64,000 nucleotides of DNA from JBMOKT01 sp049323895 (GTDB taxonomy: Bacteria; Bacillota; Peptococcia; Peptococcales; BICA1-8), in NCBI GenBank assembly GCA_049323895.1, contig JBMOKT010000008.1:281102-345101 (forward strand). Direction: 5' to 3'. The notes under the pieces were generated by a model. The model saw nothing but the letters and a program-made list of their open reading frames with translations. It did not search any database and was not told the origin of the DNA. Made by a program: the position numbers and the translations under genes. Below, piece after piece: positions 7,517 through 17,337 of the stretch. Numbering within the stretch: position 1 is the first letter of the stretch; each line of letters begins with the position of its first letter.

Positions 7517-9496
7517 CTAAAATAAGGTTGTAATATCCAGGATTAAAGACACTTTTCCGTCACCTAGTATTGCAGCCCCTGCAATTCCAGGAATTCCATT
7601 TAAAAACTTTCCTAAAGAACTGATTACAATTTCCTGCTGCCCAATCAATTCATTTACAATTAAACCGAGCAGTTTGTCATTCTTTTTAACTACTACAACG
7701 TACAATTCATTATCCGTCAGATTTTCCAGATTTGGAACTCGCAAAACTTTACCCAGCCGTACCAGAGGAAGGACATTGTTTCTTAAAACCATGACTTCCT
7801 GGTCTTGAACCTTTTTAATCTCGCCTAAATCTATACTAGTAGTTTCATTAATATTAGCCAGCGGTATGGCGTAGATTTCTTCTCCTATCTTCACCATAAG
7901 GGCCTGGATAATTGCTAGTGTAAGAGGAAGCTTGATAGTAAAACGGGTTCCTTGTCCCTCTCTTGTTTCAACAGCAACTTGTCCCTTTAAGGCTTGGATT
8001 TTAGATCGTACAACATCTAGTCCCACTCCTCTCCCGGAAAGGTCTGTAATCTGACTGGCAGTACTAAAACCTGGGGAGAAGATAATATTTACAATTGCAT
8101 TTTCATCCATTTGCTCTAATTGACTTTGGGTAAACAAACCCTTCTCCAAAGCTTTCTTTTTGATAGCTGTTACATTTAGACCCTGTCCATCATCTTCCAC
8201 CATAATAACAATAGAATTACCTTCCTGCTTAGCTGTCAGGCGTAAGGTGCCCTGGGGGGACTTGCCTTTTTTTTGTCTTTCTGCGGAGCTTTCAATACCA
8301 TGGTCTATAGAGTTGCGCAGGAGATGAACTAAAGGGTCAGAAATTTCATCTATCACTGTACGATCTAATTCTGTTTCCTTACCCTCCATTATTAGGTTTA
8401 TCTCTTTCCCCAGTTCCTTTGTGACATCCCTTACCATACGAGGGAATCTATTAAAAACCTGTTCGATTGGAACCATTCGTACATCCATAACAACTGCCTG
8501 TAAATCGGAAGATATCCTGTCAATCTGTTCAGCCGTCTCATTTAAAGCTGTTAAATCATTGGTTTTAAAAATTTGTTCTAATCTTGTTTTGTTTATTACC
8601 AATTCCCCTACTAAATTCATAAGACGGTCCAGTTTACCAATATCCACTCGAACTGTCTGGCTAATCTTATTACTTCCGCCTTGCTTTTTGGCGTCCTGCT
8701 CCTTCTCGGAGCTTGCGGGGTTTTCTATTTTAGTCCCCTCTCCATCAATCTGTGCCTTTGGTTCATAAACGGTGCTAAGGGCCTTGATTTCGGTAATTTG
8801 CACTTCACTTATTTGATCAATTACTTTTCTTACTTCAGCTTCTTTCCCTGTAGTAATTAATATAACGGTAAATTGGTTGTCAAACTTCTCATCTTCAATA
8901 TCCTGAACAGATGGGATGGATTTTATTATTTCTCCCAGCTTCTCTAAATTGTTAAACACCATAAAAGCCCGGACGGCTTTCATGATGCAATCGGGAACAA
9001 TACTTACAGTTATTTGAAAACTGTTTAACTGTTTTTCCTGGGCGGTCTTTATAGCATGATGGTCATAATCGTTCAACTCAACCTTGTTATAATCTGCAGT
9101 CGTTAAACTTGCTTCTGCAGAAGGGTCAAAATTTTGTAGTCTGTTTAAAAGATTGGAAATATTATAACCTTCCACATTCTTTGCTGCCACATTTTCAACC
9201 ATTATTTCAAGGGCATCGACACAGTTAAAGAGAATTTCACCAATCTCCGGGTTAAAGGCAAATTTATCCTCCCTCAATTCATCTAACATATTCTCCATCT
9301 TATGGGTTAATTCAGCTATTTTTTCAAAACCCATGGTTGCCGACATTCCTTTTAATGTATGGGCAGACCTGAATATTTCATTTACTGCATCCTTATTCTG
9401 CGCATCCTGCTCTAATTTTAATAATTCTTGGTTTAAAATTTGCAAATGTTCCCTTGATTCTTCTAAAAATAAGTTTAAATATTCACTAATACTCAT
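7517..9496 (-). CDS. cheA: Chemotaxis histidine kinase CheA
   Basis: 659 aa, standard size. Domain order: HPt (1-105) with phospho-acceptor His46 in SAHTLKG; a P2-like response-regulator docking domain (about 165-250); P3 dimerisation (about 285-350, IGKLDRLMNLVGELVI); P4 kinase with N box (LVHLLRNSIDHGIE), G1 (VEDDGQGLN) and G2 (GRGVGLDVV); C-terminal CheW-like P5 (525-659). It passes phosphate to a CheY that is not encoded nearby. No cheY, cheB or cheR flanks it. It lies 27 bp after cheX in the c-di-GMP-riboswitch operon. Confidence 0.97.
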   Translation of the reverse strand: MSISEYLNLFLEESREHLQILNQELLKLEQDAQNKDAVNEIFRSAHTLKGMSATMGFEKIAELTHKMENMLDELREDKFAFNPEIGEILFNCVDALEIMVENVAAKNVEGYNISNLLNRLQNFDPSAEASLTTADYNKVELNDYDHHAIKTAQEKQLNSFQITVSIVPDCIMKAVRAFMVFNNLEKLGEIIKSIPSVQDIEDEKFDNQFTVILITTGKEAEVRKVIDQISEVQITEIKALSTVYEPKAQIDGEGTKIENPASSEKEQDAKKQGGSNKISQTVRVDIGKLDRLMNLVGELVINKTRLEQIFKTNDLTALNETAEQIDRISSDLQAVVMDVRMVPIEQVFNRFPRMVRDVTKELGKEINLIMEGKETELDRTVIDEISDPLVHLLRNSIDHGIESSAERQKKGKSPQGTLRLTAKQEGNSIVIMVEDDGQGLNVTAIKKKALEKGLFTQSQLEQMDENAIVNIIFSPGFSTASQITDLSGRGVGLDVVRSKIQALKGQVAVETREGQGTRFTIKLPLTLAIIQALMVKIGEEIYAIPLANINETTSIDLGEIKKVQDQEVMVLRNNVLPLVRLGKVLRVPNLENLTDNELYVVVVKKNDKLLGLIVNELIGQQEIVISSLGKFLNGIPGIAGAAILGDGKVSLILDITTLF

Positions 9497-9523
9497 CTTT
9501 TACCCCCTAGAAATCAAATTAGG

Positions 9524-9994
9524 TTAGGCTGCTCTTTTCTCTGCAGATATATTGATGGTTATTTTTGCCCCTTCAAAAATATTAACCGGTACACAAATCA
9601 TTTGTTCCTTTTGAGTAATCACAATATTACTACCCTCTAAAACAGTGGGGCTGGTTATGTTAATGGCTATTCCCTGATTTGCAAAAAGGGTGGCCGTAGT
9701 GCCTAAAATCATATTGCACAGTTCACTGACGGCACTCTTTGAAAGCTCATTAAATTCAACATCCATACCACCCATCATTTGGGAGGCTATATTTACACAA
9801 CTAACCTTATCAATGTTTATTATTACTTTTCCATTCATTTCTCCCGTTACACCAATAATAATTAGTAGCTCCTCTTGGCTATTTACAGGCGTATCTTTTA
9901 CATAGGCTTTTTCAAAGGCCGGCATTGTACCCAAAACCTGGGTGACAATATCACTGGTGGCCTTTAAAAATGGATTAATATATTTAACATTCAT
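9524..9994 (-). CDS. cheX: CheX-type CheY-P phosphatase
   Basis: 156 aa, CheC/FliY/CheX family. The CheX signature E-x2-N-x2-G is in SAVSELCNMILGTTA (Glu and Asn of one active helix). Its role is to dephosphorylate CheY-P in the cytosol. It is the first gene of cheX-cheA-cheW. AAAGGAG lies 11 nt upstream of the ATG and just past the 3' end of the riboswitch. Confidence 0.88.
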   Translation of the reverse strand: MNVKYINPFLKATSDIVTQVLGTMPAFEKAYVKDTPVNSQEELLIIIGVTGEMNGKVIINIDKVSCVNIASQMMGGMDVEFNELSKSAVSELCNMILGTTATLFANQGIAINITSPTVLEGSNIVITQKEQMICVPVNIFEGAKITINISAEKRAA

Positions 9995-10020
9995 TGTTAT
10001 TTACACTCCTTTAATTATGT

Positions 10021-10124
10021 ATTACTAAATAGCATTCCTGGAGGCAGCCTGGCAATCTTAGCATATAACCTTAGACCCTAGGCTTTGCGTCCTGCCCTTT
10101 CGAACAGTTTGCCCTTATTGTAAA
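10021..10124 (-). ncRNA. Cyclic di-GMP-I (GEMM) riboswitch
   Basis: On the minus strand AAGGGCAAACTG, TTCGAAAGG and GGACGCAAAGCC follow in order, the hallmark of GEMM-I aptamers including the GAAA tetraloop and the ACGCAAAGCC core. A possible P1 pairs TTACAATA (from 10123) with TATTTAGTAA (to 10021). The cheX ribosome site (10012-10006) lies only 8 nt further on and no terminator intervenes, which suggests translational control. A terminator-like hairpin instead lies 5' of the aptamer at 10141-10169. Confidence 0.9.
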
Positions 10125-10135
10125 TAATTGATTTT

Positions 10136-10169
10136 AAAAAGCCAACACTAGAATTAATTCTGTGCTGGC
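10136..10169 (-). terminator. Hairpin with T-run between chemoreceptor gene and riboswitch
   Basis: GCCAGCAC-AGAATT/AATTCT-GTGTTGGC stem (10169-10141) followed by TTTTT on the minus strand. It probably ends the upstream chemoreceptor mRNA. Confidence 0.7.
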
Positions 10170-10217
10170 ATATCTTTTTAATCTAATAACCTCCCATTTT
10201 AACTAAATTTGGTTATT

Positions 10218-10258
10218 ATTATATATTATAATCACAAAATTTTCCATATTTTTCGACA
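10218..10258 (-). promoter_or_regulatory. Possible Spo0A-linked promoter for cheXAW
   Basis: TGTCGAA (10258-10252), then two TATAAT hexamers (10230-10225 and 10223-10218). A 0A box replacing the -35 is the arrangement of Spo0A-activated promoters. Transcripts from here would meet the hairpin at 10169 before the riboswitch, so the assignment is uncertain. Confidence 0.35.
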
Positions 10259-10294
10259 TATAATTAAAATTTTTTTATAAAATTGGGGGGTTAT

Positions 10295-12013
10295 TTAAAT
10301 TTTAAACTGGCTGATTTTATCCCCTAACTTCTGAGTCATATTTTCCAACTCGGACATAGTTGCCCCTATCTCTTCCAATGTACCTGCCTGCTGTTGAATA
10401 CCTGCTGAAATTTCCTGGGCATTTGCCGCAGTTTCATCAGTCACTGTAACAATATCGTTTACAGAGGCTGTCATTTCCTGACTCAATGCCGACTGCTGCT
10501 GGGCGGCAGCGGCCATTTCCTGGATTTGCGTATTTATTCTGCTTATTGCATTTACAATCTCAACAATTCTGCCTTTAGCCCCCTGAACCTGGGTAACAGT
10601 ACTAGTAATCTGCTCACCGGTTTTATTGCTGGTAATAACAGCACTCTGGGTTTTTTCTTGTATATTCTTAATAAGATTTTGAATTTCTTTAGCGGATTTT
10701 GCAGATTCCTCTGCTAGTTTTCTAACCTCATCAGCAACAACGGCAAAGCCCCGTCCATGTTCACCGGCCCTTGCTGATTCAATAGCGGCATTGAGGGCTA
10801 AGAGGTTGGTCTGGTCTGCAATACTGCTGATAATATTGACAAAACCAGAGATATTGTCAGTTGCTTGAACCAAATCCTGCACAACTCTGCCTATCTCTTG
10901 TCGACCAGTATCCAAATGGTTAACAGTTTCTTCAACCTTATTCATAGCCTGCAAAGTATCCTCGGACTGCTTGCTGATTTTCATACCGACCTCCGATGCA
11001 TTTTGGGAGGAATTTGCAACATGCTCCGCAGATTTAGCAACTTCTTCTGCACCAATATTTGTTTCCTTGAGTATTCCGGCATTGCTTTGGGCACCTTGGG
11101 CAACTTTATCTATTCCGATAGCAATATTTGTCATGCTGGCATTAGATTCTTCCAAAGCCTTGCTGATTTGTTCAGTAGATAAAGTAACTTGTGATATGGT
11201 AGTGTTTATCTCCTCTACTAAAGAACGGTTGGCATTAATCATGGTGTTAAAACTATCGGATAAGATTCCTAACTCATCTTGTGATGATATCTCGGACTTA
11301 ACTGTTAAATCTCCCTTGCTGGCTATTTCCATATTTTCCTTTAAAACTTTTATTGGCTTAAGAATATACCTATTGGCATAAAACAGTACAGCAATAATTG
11401 TTAACAACACTAATAAAACCAGGGCGATTATGATTTTCTGCCTCTCAGCATTCATAATTTCTGTAACATCATTGATATATATACCTGTTCCTACTATCCA
11501 CTCCCACGGAGCAAAAGTAGAAACATAGGACATTTTGGGTTCAATTTTAGTAGTATCATCATAATACTGCCATTGGTAATTTAAGTACCCTGAGCCTTGC
11601 CTTTTAGCAATATCTACAAACTCTAAAAATATTTTTACCCCATTGGGATCAACTATATTGGAAGCATCCTTGTTTTCTAATTCTGGTTTAAAGGGATGCA
11701 TTAATACATTAGGCGTAAAGTCATTAATCCAGATATAGTCCTGGGCACTATCGCCAAATCTAATGGCTCTTAAAGCATCCTTAGCAGCTTTTTGTGCCTC
11801 TACAGTTGTTAGCTGTCCTTTCTCGGCTTGGGAATGGTAGAACTTTATAATTGAAAGTGCGGAATTAACCAAATCCCTGGTCTGGTCTTCTTTTTCGTGA
11901 TAAATTTTATCACTGATAGACGGTAGAATATAGAAGAAGGTAACAAGTGTAAATAAAACTATGGGTATAATCGCTAAGATAACTAATTTTCCTTTAATAC
12001 TTTTTCCAAACAT
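10295..12013 (-). CDS. Methyl-accepting chemotaxis protein with single Cache sensor
   Basis: 572 aa. TM1 at about 9-31; an extracytoplasmic single-Cache (sCache_2-like) sensor at about 35-190, with DYIWINDFTPNVLMHP and the APWEWIVGTGIY strand; TM2 at about 195-215; a HAMP domain (ILKPIKVLKENME); and a long signalling coiled coil with the conserved tip NAAIESARAGEHGRGFAVV, which contacts CheA/CheW. The ligand is likely a small organic acid, as is usual for sCache_2, but unproven. A 0A-type box lies upstream (12108-12102). Confidence 0.95.
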   Translation of the reverse strand: MFGKSIKGKLVILAIIPIVLFTLVTFFYILPSISDKIYHEKEDQTRDLVNSALSIIKFYHSQAEKGQLTTVEAQKAAKDALRAIRFGDSAQDYIWINDFTPNVLMHPFKPELENKDASNIVDPNGVKIFLEFVDIAKRQGSGYLNYQWQYYDDTTKIEPKMSYVSTFAPWEWIVGTGIYINDVTEIMNAERQKIIIALVLLVLLTIIAVLFYANRYILKPIKVLKENMEIASKGDLTVKSEISSQDELGILSDSFNTMINANRSLVEEINTTISQVTLSTEQISKALEESNASMTNIAIGIDKVAQGAQSNAGILKETNIGAEEVAKSAEHVANSSQNASEVGMKISKQSEDTLQAMNKVEETVNHLDTGRQEIGRVVQDLVQATDNISGFVNIISSIADQTNLLALNAAIESARAGEHGRGFAVVADEVRKLAEESAKSAKEIQNLIKNIQEKTQSAVITSNKTGEQITSTVTQVQGAKGRIVEIVNAISRINTQIQEMAAAAQQQSALSQEMTASVNDIVTVTDETAANAQEISAGIQQQAGTLEEIGATMSELENMTQKLGDKISQFKI

Positions 12014-12101
12014 CTTCTAACGACCCCTTTTCTTAACCTTATTTTACTTTATATTACCTATTACCTATGTTCGCACTTAGTTAAACAAACACCTTACAAA
12101 A

Positions 12102-12108
12102 TTCGACA
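12102..12108 (-). promoter_or_regulatory. Spo0A-type box upstream of the chemoreceptor
   Basis: TGTCGAA inside ATATGTCGAATT on the minus strand, about 90 bp upstream of the ATG. Single-site match; the effect is unknown. Confidence 0.35.
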
Positions 12109-12255
12109 TATTTTTTAGGAAAAAATCTTATATATTAAATAAAAAAATAAAATACTACAAGCATTAGTAGATGTGGTGCTTTAATTAGAAAAAAACATAT
12201 TAATTTAGTAATTAATATGTTTAAAGTGAAGACTATATTTTTGACAGATAAGCAG

Positions 12256-15200
12256 CTAAGCAGTTTCTATACTTAGGCACGTACCCCGTCCTCCTTTTAG
12301 GGCGGGTTCAACAACAAGACTGCGGGAAATTCTGGCCCTCAATTCAGGGACATGGCTAATAATACCGATGGTCATTTTTTCCGTATGCAGCCTTTCCAGA
12401 GAATTCATCACAGTTTCCAGCAAAAAACTATCAAGGGTGCCAAAGCCCTCATCCAAAAAGAAAAATTGCAAGGGATACTTGCCTTTAAGTTGGATTTGTC
12501 CCGATAAAGCCAAAGCTAATGCCAAAGAGGTCAAAAATGTCTCCCCGCCCGAAAGGGTTGCAACAGGTCTGCGCAAACCACCATTGGCATCATCCCTGAT
12601 TATAAAACCTCCTTCAGAATCTACTTCCAAAGCATACCGGTAGTTGGTTAATTCACCTAATCTGCGGGAGGCATCTAGAGAAATGCTTATAAGCTGTTCT
12701 TCTGCCATGTATTCCACAAAGGTATTGCCGCGAAATAGCTTTTCTAATAGGACGAGCTTGTCCAGTTCCATGCTTAATAGTTTCCTCTCCCTCTCTAAGT
12801 CCTGCCAGCGGACATAATTATTATTCAGGGTTTGGAGATTTCCCTCCAGCTTATGTACTTTTGCTTGGGCTTCCTCCAGTTCCTTTTCCAGGGTAATTTT
12901 TTGCCTCGAAAACTGGAGCCATTGTTCTTGGGTAATACTCCTCCCAGCTAGTTTATTTTCCAAGGCTTCAATATTTTTTTCTTTTATTAATAAGCTATTA
13001 CGGTAACTTTCAATTTCGCCTTTTAATTTTTCACATTCCGCAGGCAAAAGGAATGAAGACTCTGCCTCCTCACAGGAGTTAAAGCCATACTCAGCTAATT
13101 TATCATTTAATTGCCTTTCACCTTCAAATATTCTGAAACAAATCCCCTCTATTTCTTGATCCGCTGACAAAAGGGCACCTTTTTTTTCCTCCCAGGAAAT
13201 CTTTGTCTGCTCCTTATTTTCTACTGCTTTATTAAATTGCCTATTTATAGATTCCAATTCAATCAAAACCAACTCTTTTGCCTCTTTGGGTTTTTTTCCA
13301 CCGGTAATATCGTTAATTTTAGATGTATACTCAGATATCAAATTATTAGAGTTCTGCCCTTCTTGCTTAATAACTTCCAGGCTTTGCAGCAGTTTTGCCT
13401 TCAAGTCTTGTCGTAGGGAAAGCTGTTCATAGTAATAATCTAACTGCTGAACTGCTTCTTTTTCCAAGCTTCTTAATCTTTCTACATCCTGTTTTGCCTC
13501 CTTGAGTAAGTCAACTCGGTTTAAAATCTCTTCAGCCGACAGTCCCTGGGCAGAATTCTTAAAAGCAAGCAGCTTTTCATCCCGTTCTATAATGAACTTT
13601 TTTTCCTTTTCCTTTAAGTCTTCCAAATCTTCACCCATGGCAGCAGCTCTTGCTTCTTCTTGCTTCAAGAAAACATACACTTGGTTTACTTGTTTTGAAA
13701 GGGCGTCTGCCTCTTTTGCCAGTCTTTCCTTATGACTGGTATATGAATCCAATAAAGTTTGTTGATTTTGATAGTACTCCTTTTCCTCTGCCAGCTTCAT
13801 CTTGATATGGGCAAGAGACAACTGCTGCCAGTTACCAGGGAGATTTTGCACATTTAAATCAAGAGCTGTTTGCAGTTCCCGAGCTTTAGACTCTAACTGA
13901 ATCTCTTCTTTTTTAATATTTTCATTTTGTATTTTAAGGGCTGCGATTTCCTGGGCAATAACTCTGTATTTTTCTTCAATTTCTTTTAGGTTTTGTTTAT
14001 GCGACAGCAGCGCATTTTGCAGGTTTGCAATCCCATCCTCTGACCCGTCAAGGATTGGGGCCGGGTTGGGATGGTCTAGAGAACCGCAGACGGGACAGGG
14101 AATATCTTTTTGCAGCCTGCTGCTTAATAATGACCCATAGCTTTGCACTTCCTTTTCCTTAATAAGGATTTCCAGGTCATTAACTGCAGAAACAAATTTT
14201 TCCCTCTGTAAAGCTGCTTGATTAAGATAGAGCACCTGTTCCTGTAATTGTCTTTCGAATAATCTTTGCTTATCTCTATTTTCAGATATTTGCTTCTGGA
14301 TATTGACCAATAATGTCTGGTAGTGTTCTAAAGTAAATACTTCTTTTTCCCATTGGGAAATTTTCATGAGGAGACTATTTAGTTCATCTTGTTCCAAGAC
14401 GGGTCTCGGCAGTTGATGATTTTCTTGTTCCTTTATTTGTTGCCGCCGTGATATTTCTTCCAGTTCATGCTGATATGCTTTTACTTTCTTTTGAATAGCA
14501 TCAAAATTTTCTTCTTTATTTTTTTTATTTAGATTGAACTCAAGTAAACCCTTTTCAGCATCCATAAAGACCTGCAAAGTTTCTTTTTGTCTATTAATAA
14601 CTTCCTCCTGCTTCAGAAGTTGTTCTTTTGCTTGTATTGCCCCATTAAGATCGTCTCTTTTATTTTGAAAAAAGGTCTTTTTCTTATCTAGTTCCTTAAT
14701 CTCAGCTATAAGAGCCTGATATTCATTATTTAAAGCTGTATATTCTGCCAATAGCAATTCACGCTTACCCTGCAGCTCATCCCTTTTTTGTTCAGCAATA
14801 AATGCATCTTCCAGTCTATGCAGGGTAATTTTCAGCTTTTCCCCCTGGGTATTTATTATTTCCTGCCATTTTAGCAGGTCCTGTTCTGCCCCCTGATAAG
14901 CCTGTTTTACTAATACCAACTGCGCTTTCAATATTGCCGCTTCTTCTGTTCTTTGTCTTTTGAGTTTGTTTTCATTTTTGAGATATGTTATAAAGGGCTT
15001 TAGATAATCAGCCTGAACAGCACCTTTTAGCCTTTCCTCTTTCCCCCTGATTTCTTCCTGTAAGCTTTGCAAGGAATTTTGTATTTCTAACTCCTGAGCT
15101 AGTTCCTCCTGGAGTTGTAAAATCTGCTTAAAATCTTCCTCTCTTTTTCTGAATTCCTCCGCCTTTGTTTTCAGAGTTTGCAGGATTTTTGTTTCCTGCG

Positions 15201-15861
15201 CCAGATTCTCTGTCAGGTGTTCTATTGCCTCAGGTGATGCATCACCAAGTTCACTTTGCCTGCCTCTGATCTTCTCTTCATTTATTTTAGTATGGTTTAA
15301 ACGGTTTTTAATGTTCTGTATTAACTGTTCACCGTATTTCTCCAGGTTAAAAATCCTTTGCAGCATTTTCCTTCTTTCCGCACCCTGCAGTGTTAAAAAC
15401 TCTTGGAATTTGCCCTGGGGAAGGACAACAGCACGGGTAAAATCCTCTGAAGTAAGCCCTAGAATACCCTGTATTTTTTCATCCACTTCCCTTTTTTTAT
15501 CAGCAATGACCTGAGGTTCATCCTCCATGAATTCCATCAAACGGCAGCTCTGTTGATTTATGCTGCCGTCACTGCTCTTCTTATAAGAGCGTTCAGCACT
15601 AAACTTCCTGTCTCCTATTTCAAAGGTAAAACCCACATATGCTTTTTCCTCATTTTGATTAATAATTCCCGAAGTAGCACCCTTTGCCCGCTCAACCTTA
15701 CCATACAAGGCCAGGGTTATAGCATCGAGAACCGTTGATTTGCCGCTGCCCGTTGGTCCGAATATTCCAAATACGCCTGCTTCACAAAGGGAAGTAAAAT
15801 CAATTTCCTGTTGCTCCCGAAAGCTATTGAGACCTGCAATAATTAGATGAATAGGTTTCAT
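12256..15861 (-). CDS. sbcC: SbcC exonuclease ATPase subunit (Rad50-like)
   Basis: 1201 aa SMC-like ATPase that works with SbcD to open hairpins and trim blocked DNA ends. Walker A GPTGSGKST at 35-43, Q-loop region LPQGKFQEFL, about 900 residues of coiled coil, the zinc hook CPVCGS near residue 588, ABC signature LSGGETFL near 1105 and Walker B FFLDEGFGTLD near 1135. Its ATG overlaps the sbcD stop by 4 bp (ATGA). Confidence 0.97.
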   Translation of the reverse strand: MKPIHLIIAGLNSFREQQEIDFTSLCEAGVFGIFGPTGSGKSTVLDAITLALYGKVERAKGATSGIINQNEEKAYVGFTFEIGDRKFSAERSYKKSSDGSINQQSCRLMEFMEDEPQVIADKKREVDEKIQGILGLTSEDFTRAVVLPQGKFQEFLTLQGAERRKMLQRIFNLEKYGEQLIQNIKNRLNHTKINEEKIRGRQSELGDASPEAIEHLTENLAQETKILQTLKTKAEEFRKREEDFKQILQLQEELAQELEIQNSLQSLQEEIRGKEERLKGAVQADYLKPFITYLKNENKLKRQRTEEAAILKAQLVLVKQAYQGAEQDLLKWQEIINTQGEKLKITLHRLEDAFIAEQKRDELQGKRELLLAEYTALNNEYQALIAEIKELDKKKTFFQNKRDDLNGAIQAKEQLLKQEEVINRQKETLQVFMDAEKGLLEFNLNKKNKEENFDAIQKKVKAYQHELEEISRRQQIKEQENHQLPRPVLEQDELNSLLMKISQWEKEVFTLEHYQTLLVNIQKQISENRDKQRLFERQLQEQVLYLNQAALQREKFVSAVNDLEILIKEKEVQSYGSLLSSRLQKDIPCPVCGSLDHPNPAPILDGSEDGIANLQNALLSHKQNLKEIEEKYRVIAQEIAALKIQNENIKKEEIQLESKARELQTALDLNVQNLPGNWQQLSLAHIKMKLAEEKEYYQNQQTLLDSYTSHKERLAKEADALSKQVNQVYVFLKQEEARAAAMGEDLEDLKEKEKKFIIERDEKLLAFKNSAQGLSAEEILNRVDLLKEAKQDVERLRSLEKEAVQQLDYYYEQLSLRQDLKAKLLQSLEVIKQEGQNSNNLISEYTSKINDITGGKKPKEAKELVLIELESINRQFNKAVENKEQTKISWEEKKGALLSADQEIEGICFRIFEGERQLNDKLAEYGFNSCEEAESSFLLPAECEKLKGEIESYRNSLLIKEKNIEALENKLAGRSITQEQWLQFSRQKITLEKELEEAQAKVHKLEGNLQTLNNNYVRWQDLERERKLLSMELDKLVLLEKLFRGNTFVEYMAEEQLISISLDASRRLGELTNYRYALEVDSEGGFIIRDDANGGLRRPVATLSGGETFLTSLALALALSGQIQLKGKYPLQFFFLDEGFGTLDSFLLETVMNSLERLHTEKMTIGIISHVPELRARISRSLVVEPALKGGRGTCLSIETA

Positions 15862-17090
15862 TGAGACTCAACCTCTCTCCCTTGATCCACTAATTCCAAA
15901 AATAATTTAAGAAGTTCGTCCTTTGGCTCGGACTGAAAATTCTTCATGTAAAAGCTTTTAAAAAGTTCATCTATTGGAAGATTTATGCGGTCTTCCCATT
16001 GTGCCTCTTTTTGAACCATATTTTTTAAAACAGGTCTGATATTAATAATATCCGGTCTTATTTCCTTCAATTGTTTAATCTCACCTATAGTTAAAGGCTC
16101 ATCCAGATGGATAGCCAAGTCGATCCAAGCAAGGTAATCTCTTTTTTCCTGGCACCATTTAAATACCTGCTGTATTCCTAAAGGGGCATCCCACCGAACT
16201 AAGGGGCGGCCGCTGGATAAAGGTATCTCTTTTACAACAGTTTTACTGCCGGGGCTGCATTCTATCAAATACACAACCTTGGTCTGACCCGCTTCGGAAA
16301 AACTGTAGGCCAAAGGAGAACCCGAATACCTCGCATTTTCTTTATCCCCCACCCGCTGGGGTCTATGCAAATGACCCAATGCAGTATAATGAGCTTTTTC
16401 TAAAGGAAGCATTTGTATATCGACAGCAGGGGAACCACCCAACTGGATAGGACGCTCCGATTCACTCTCCCTGCCCCCCCGCACAAATAAGTGACTCAGG
16501 CAAAGGTTCACTGTATCGTGTCGATAATAACTGCTAAGGTTATTTATAAGGGCTCCCACTCTTTGGGAGTAACTTTTTTGCATGACTTCTTCATCCAGGT
16601 TAACGGCTAAAATTTCCTTTAGCCTTTGTTCTGAGGGGTACGGAAGAGCAATTATCACTGCCTGATGGCTGCAGCCGGGAACAGCCAGTTTTAACCAACC
16701 CGGACCTGCATTCACCCTCTGCACCTTCCCCGTCTTAGTACCCAATACTGACGCCTGTTCCTTAGGCAGACCCAACAGAGTAATTCCCAACTGTTCCGCT
16801 AAGGGATCAGAGGCTGTAATCCGTTCCGGATTGTCATGGTTGCCGGCAATGGCAACTATCCCCCTCCTGCCTCCTGCCGACAGATTAAATAGTCCTTGAT
16901 AAAAAAGCTGTTCCGCTTTGGCAGGGGGGTTGGGGGTGTCATAGATATCACCTGCTATCAGCACCAGGTCAACCTTCTCCTGCTCTACAATATCACACAA
17001 TTCATTTATAAATGCTTCCTGCTCTTGGTGCCTGTCCCTGCCTTCCAGAGACCGCCCCAAATGCCAGTCTGATGTATGTAGGATACGCAT
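15858..17090 (-). CDS. sbcD: SbcD nuclease subunit (Mre11-like)
   Basis: 410 aa from ATG 17090 (MRILHTSDWHLG, the family start, 9 nt after GGGAG); a start at 17141 would add 17 residues. Mn2+-dependent phosphoesterase with the five-motif series: HTSDWHLG, the AGDIYD pair, GNHDNPER, CLSHLFVRGG and LGHLHRPQ. It forms the SbcCD complex at DNA ends. It leads the sbcD-sbcC pair. Confidence 0.96.
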   Translation of the reverse strand: MRILHTSDWHLGRSLEGRDRHQEQEAFINELCDIVEQEKVDLVLIAGDIYDTPNPPAKAEQLFYQGLFNLSAGGRRGIVAIAGNHDNPERITASDPLAEQLGITLLGLPKEQASVLGTKTGKVQRVNAGPGWLKLAVPGCSHQAVIIALPYPSEQRLKEILAVNLDEEVMQKSYSQRVGALINNLSSYYRHDTVNLCLSHLFVRGGRESESERPIQLGGSPAVDIQMLPLEKAHYTALGHLHRPQRVGDKENARYSGSPLAYSFSEAGQTKVVYLIECSPGSKTVVKEIPLSSGRPLVRWDAPLGIQQVFKWCQEKRDYLAWIDLAIHLDEPLTIGEIKQLKEIRPDIINIRPVLKNMVQKEAQWEDRINLPIDELFKSFYMKNFQSEPKDELLKLFLELVDQGREVESQ

Positions 17091-17156
17091 ATCTTGCATC
17101 TCCCTTCTTTTCGATGTTACGTCTAGTAAGCTAGTCTTCATGATAATACACTTTAA

Positions 17157-17300
17157 GTGGCTACAATTGTTATAGTGCTACAGTGCTACCGAAAAATACT
17201 AAAAGGTTATTTACTATGAAAGCTGCACATTCATGGTCACACTTTCTTTTACTATCACACTATCAAACTATCAAACTATCGCACTCACAAACTACCAGCA
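17157..17300 (-). repeat. Intergenic mosaic repeat, copy C (inverse orientation)
   Basis: Contains the modules GTGCTACAGTGCTACCG and TTTTACTATCACACTATC, with tandem ACTATCAA units. These match, in reverse complement, parts of the repeats at 24701-24980 and 52784-53050. It lies between addA and sbcD; no gene is visible. Confidence 0.6.
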
Positions 17301-17337
17301 CTAGCCACTAGCCACTAACAACTAGCCACTGTTTTTT

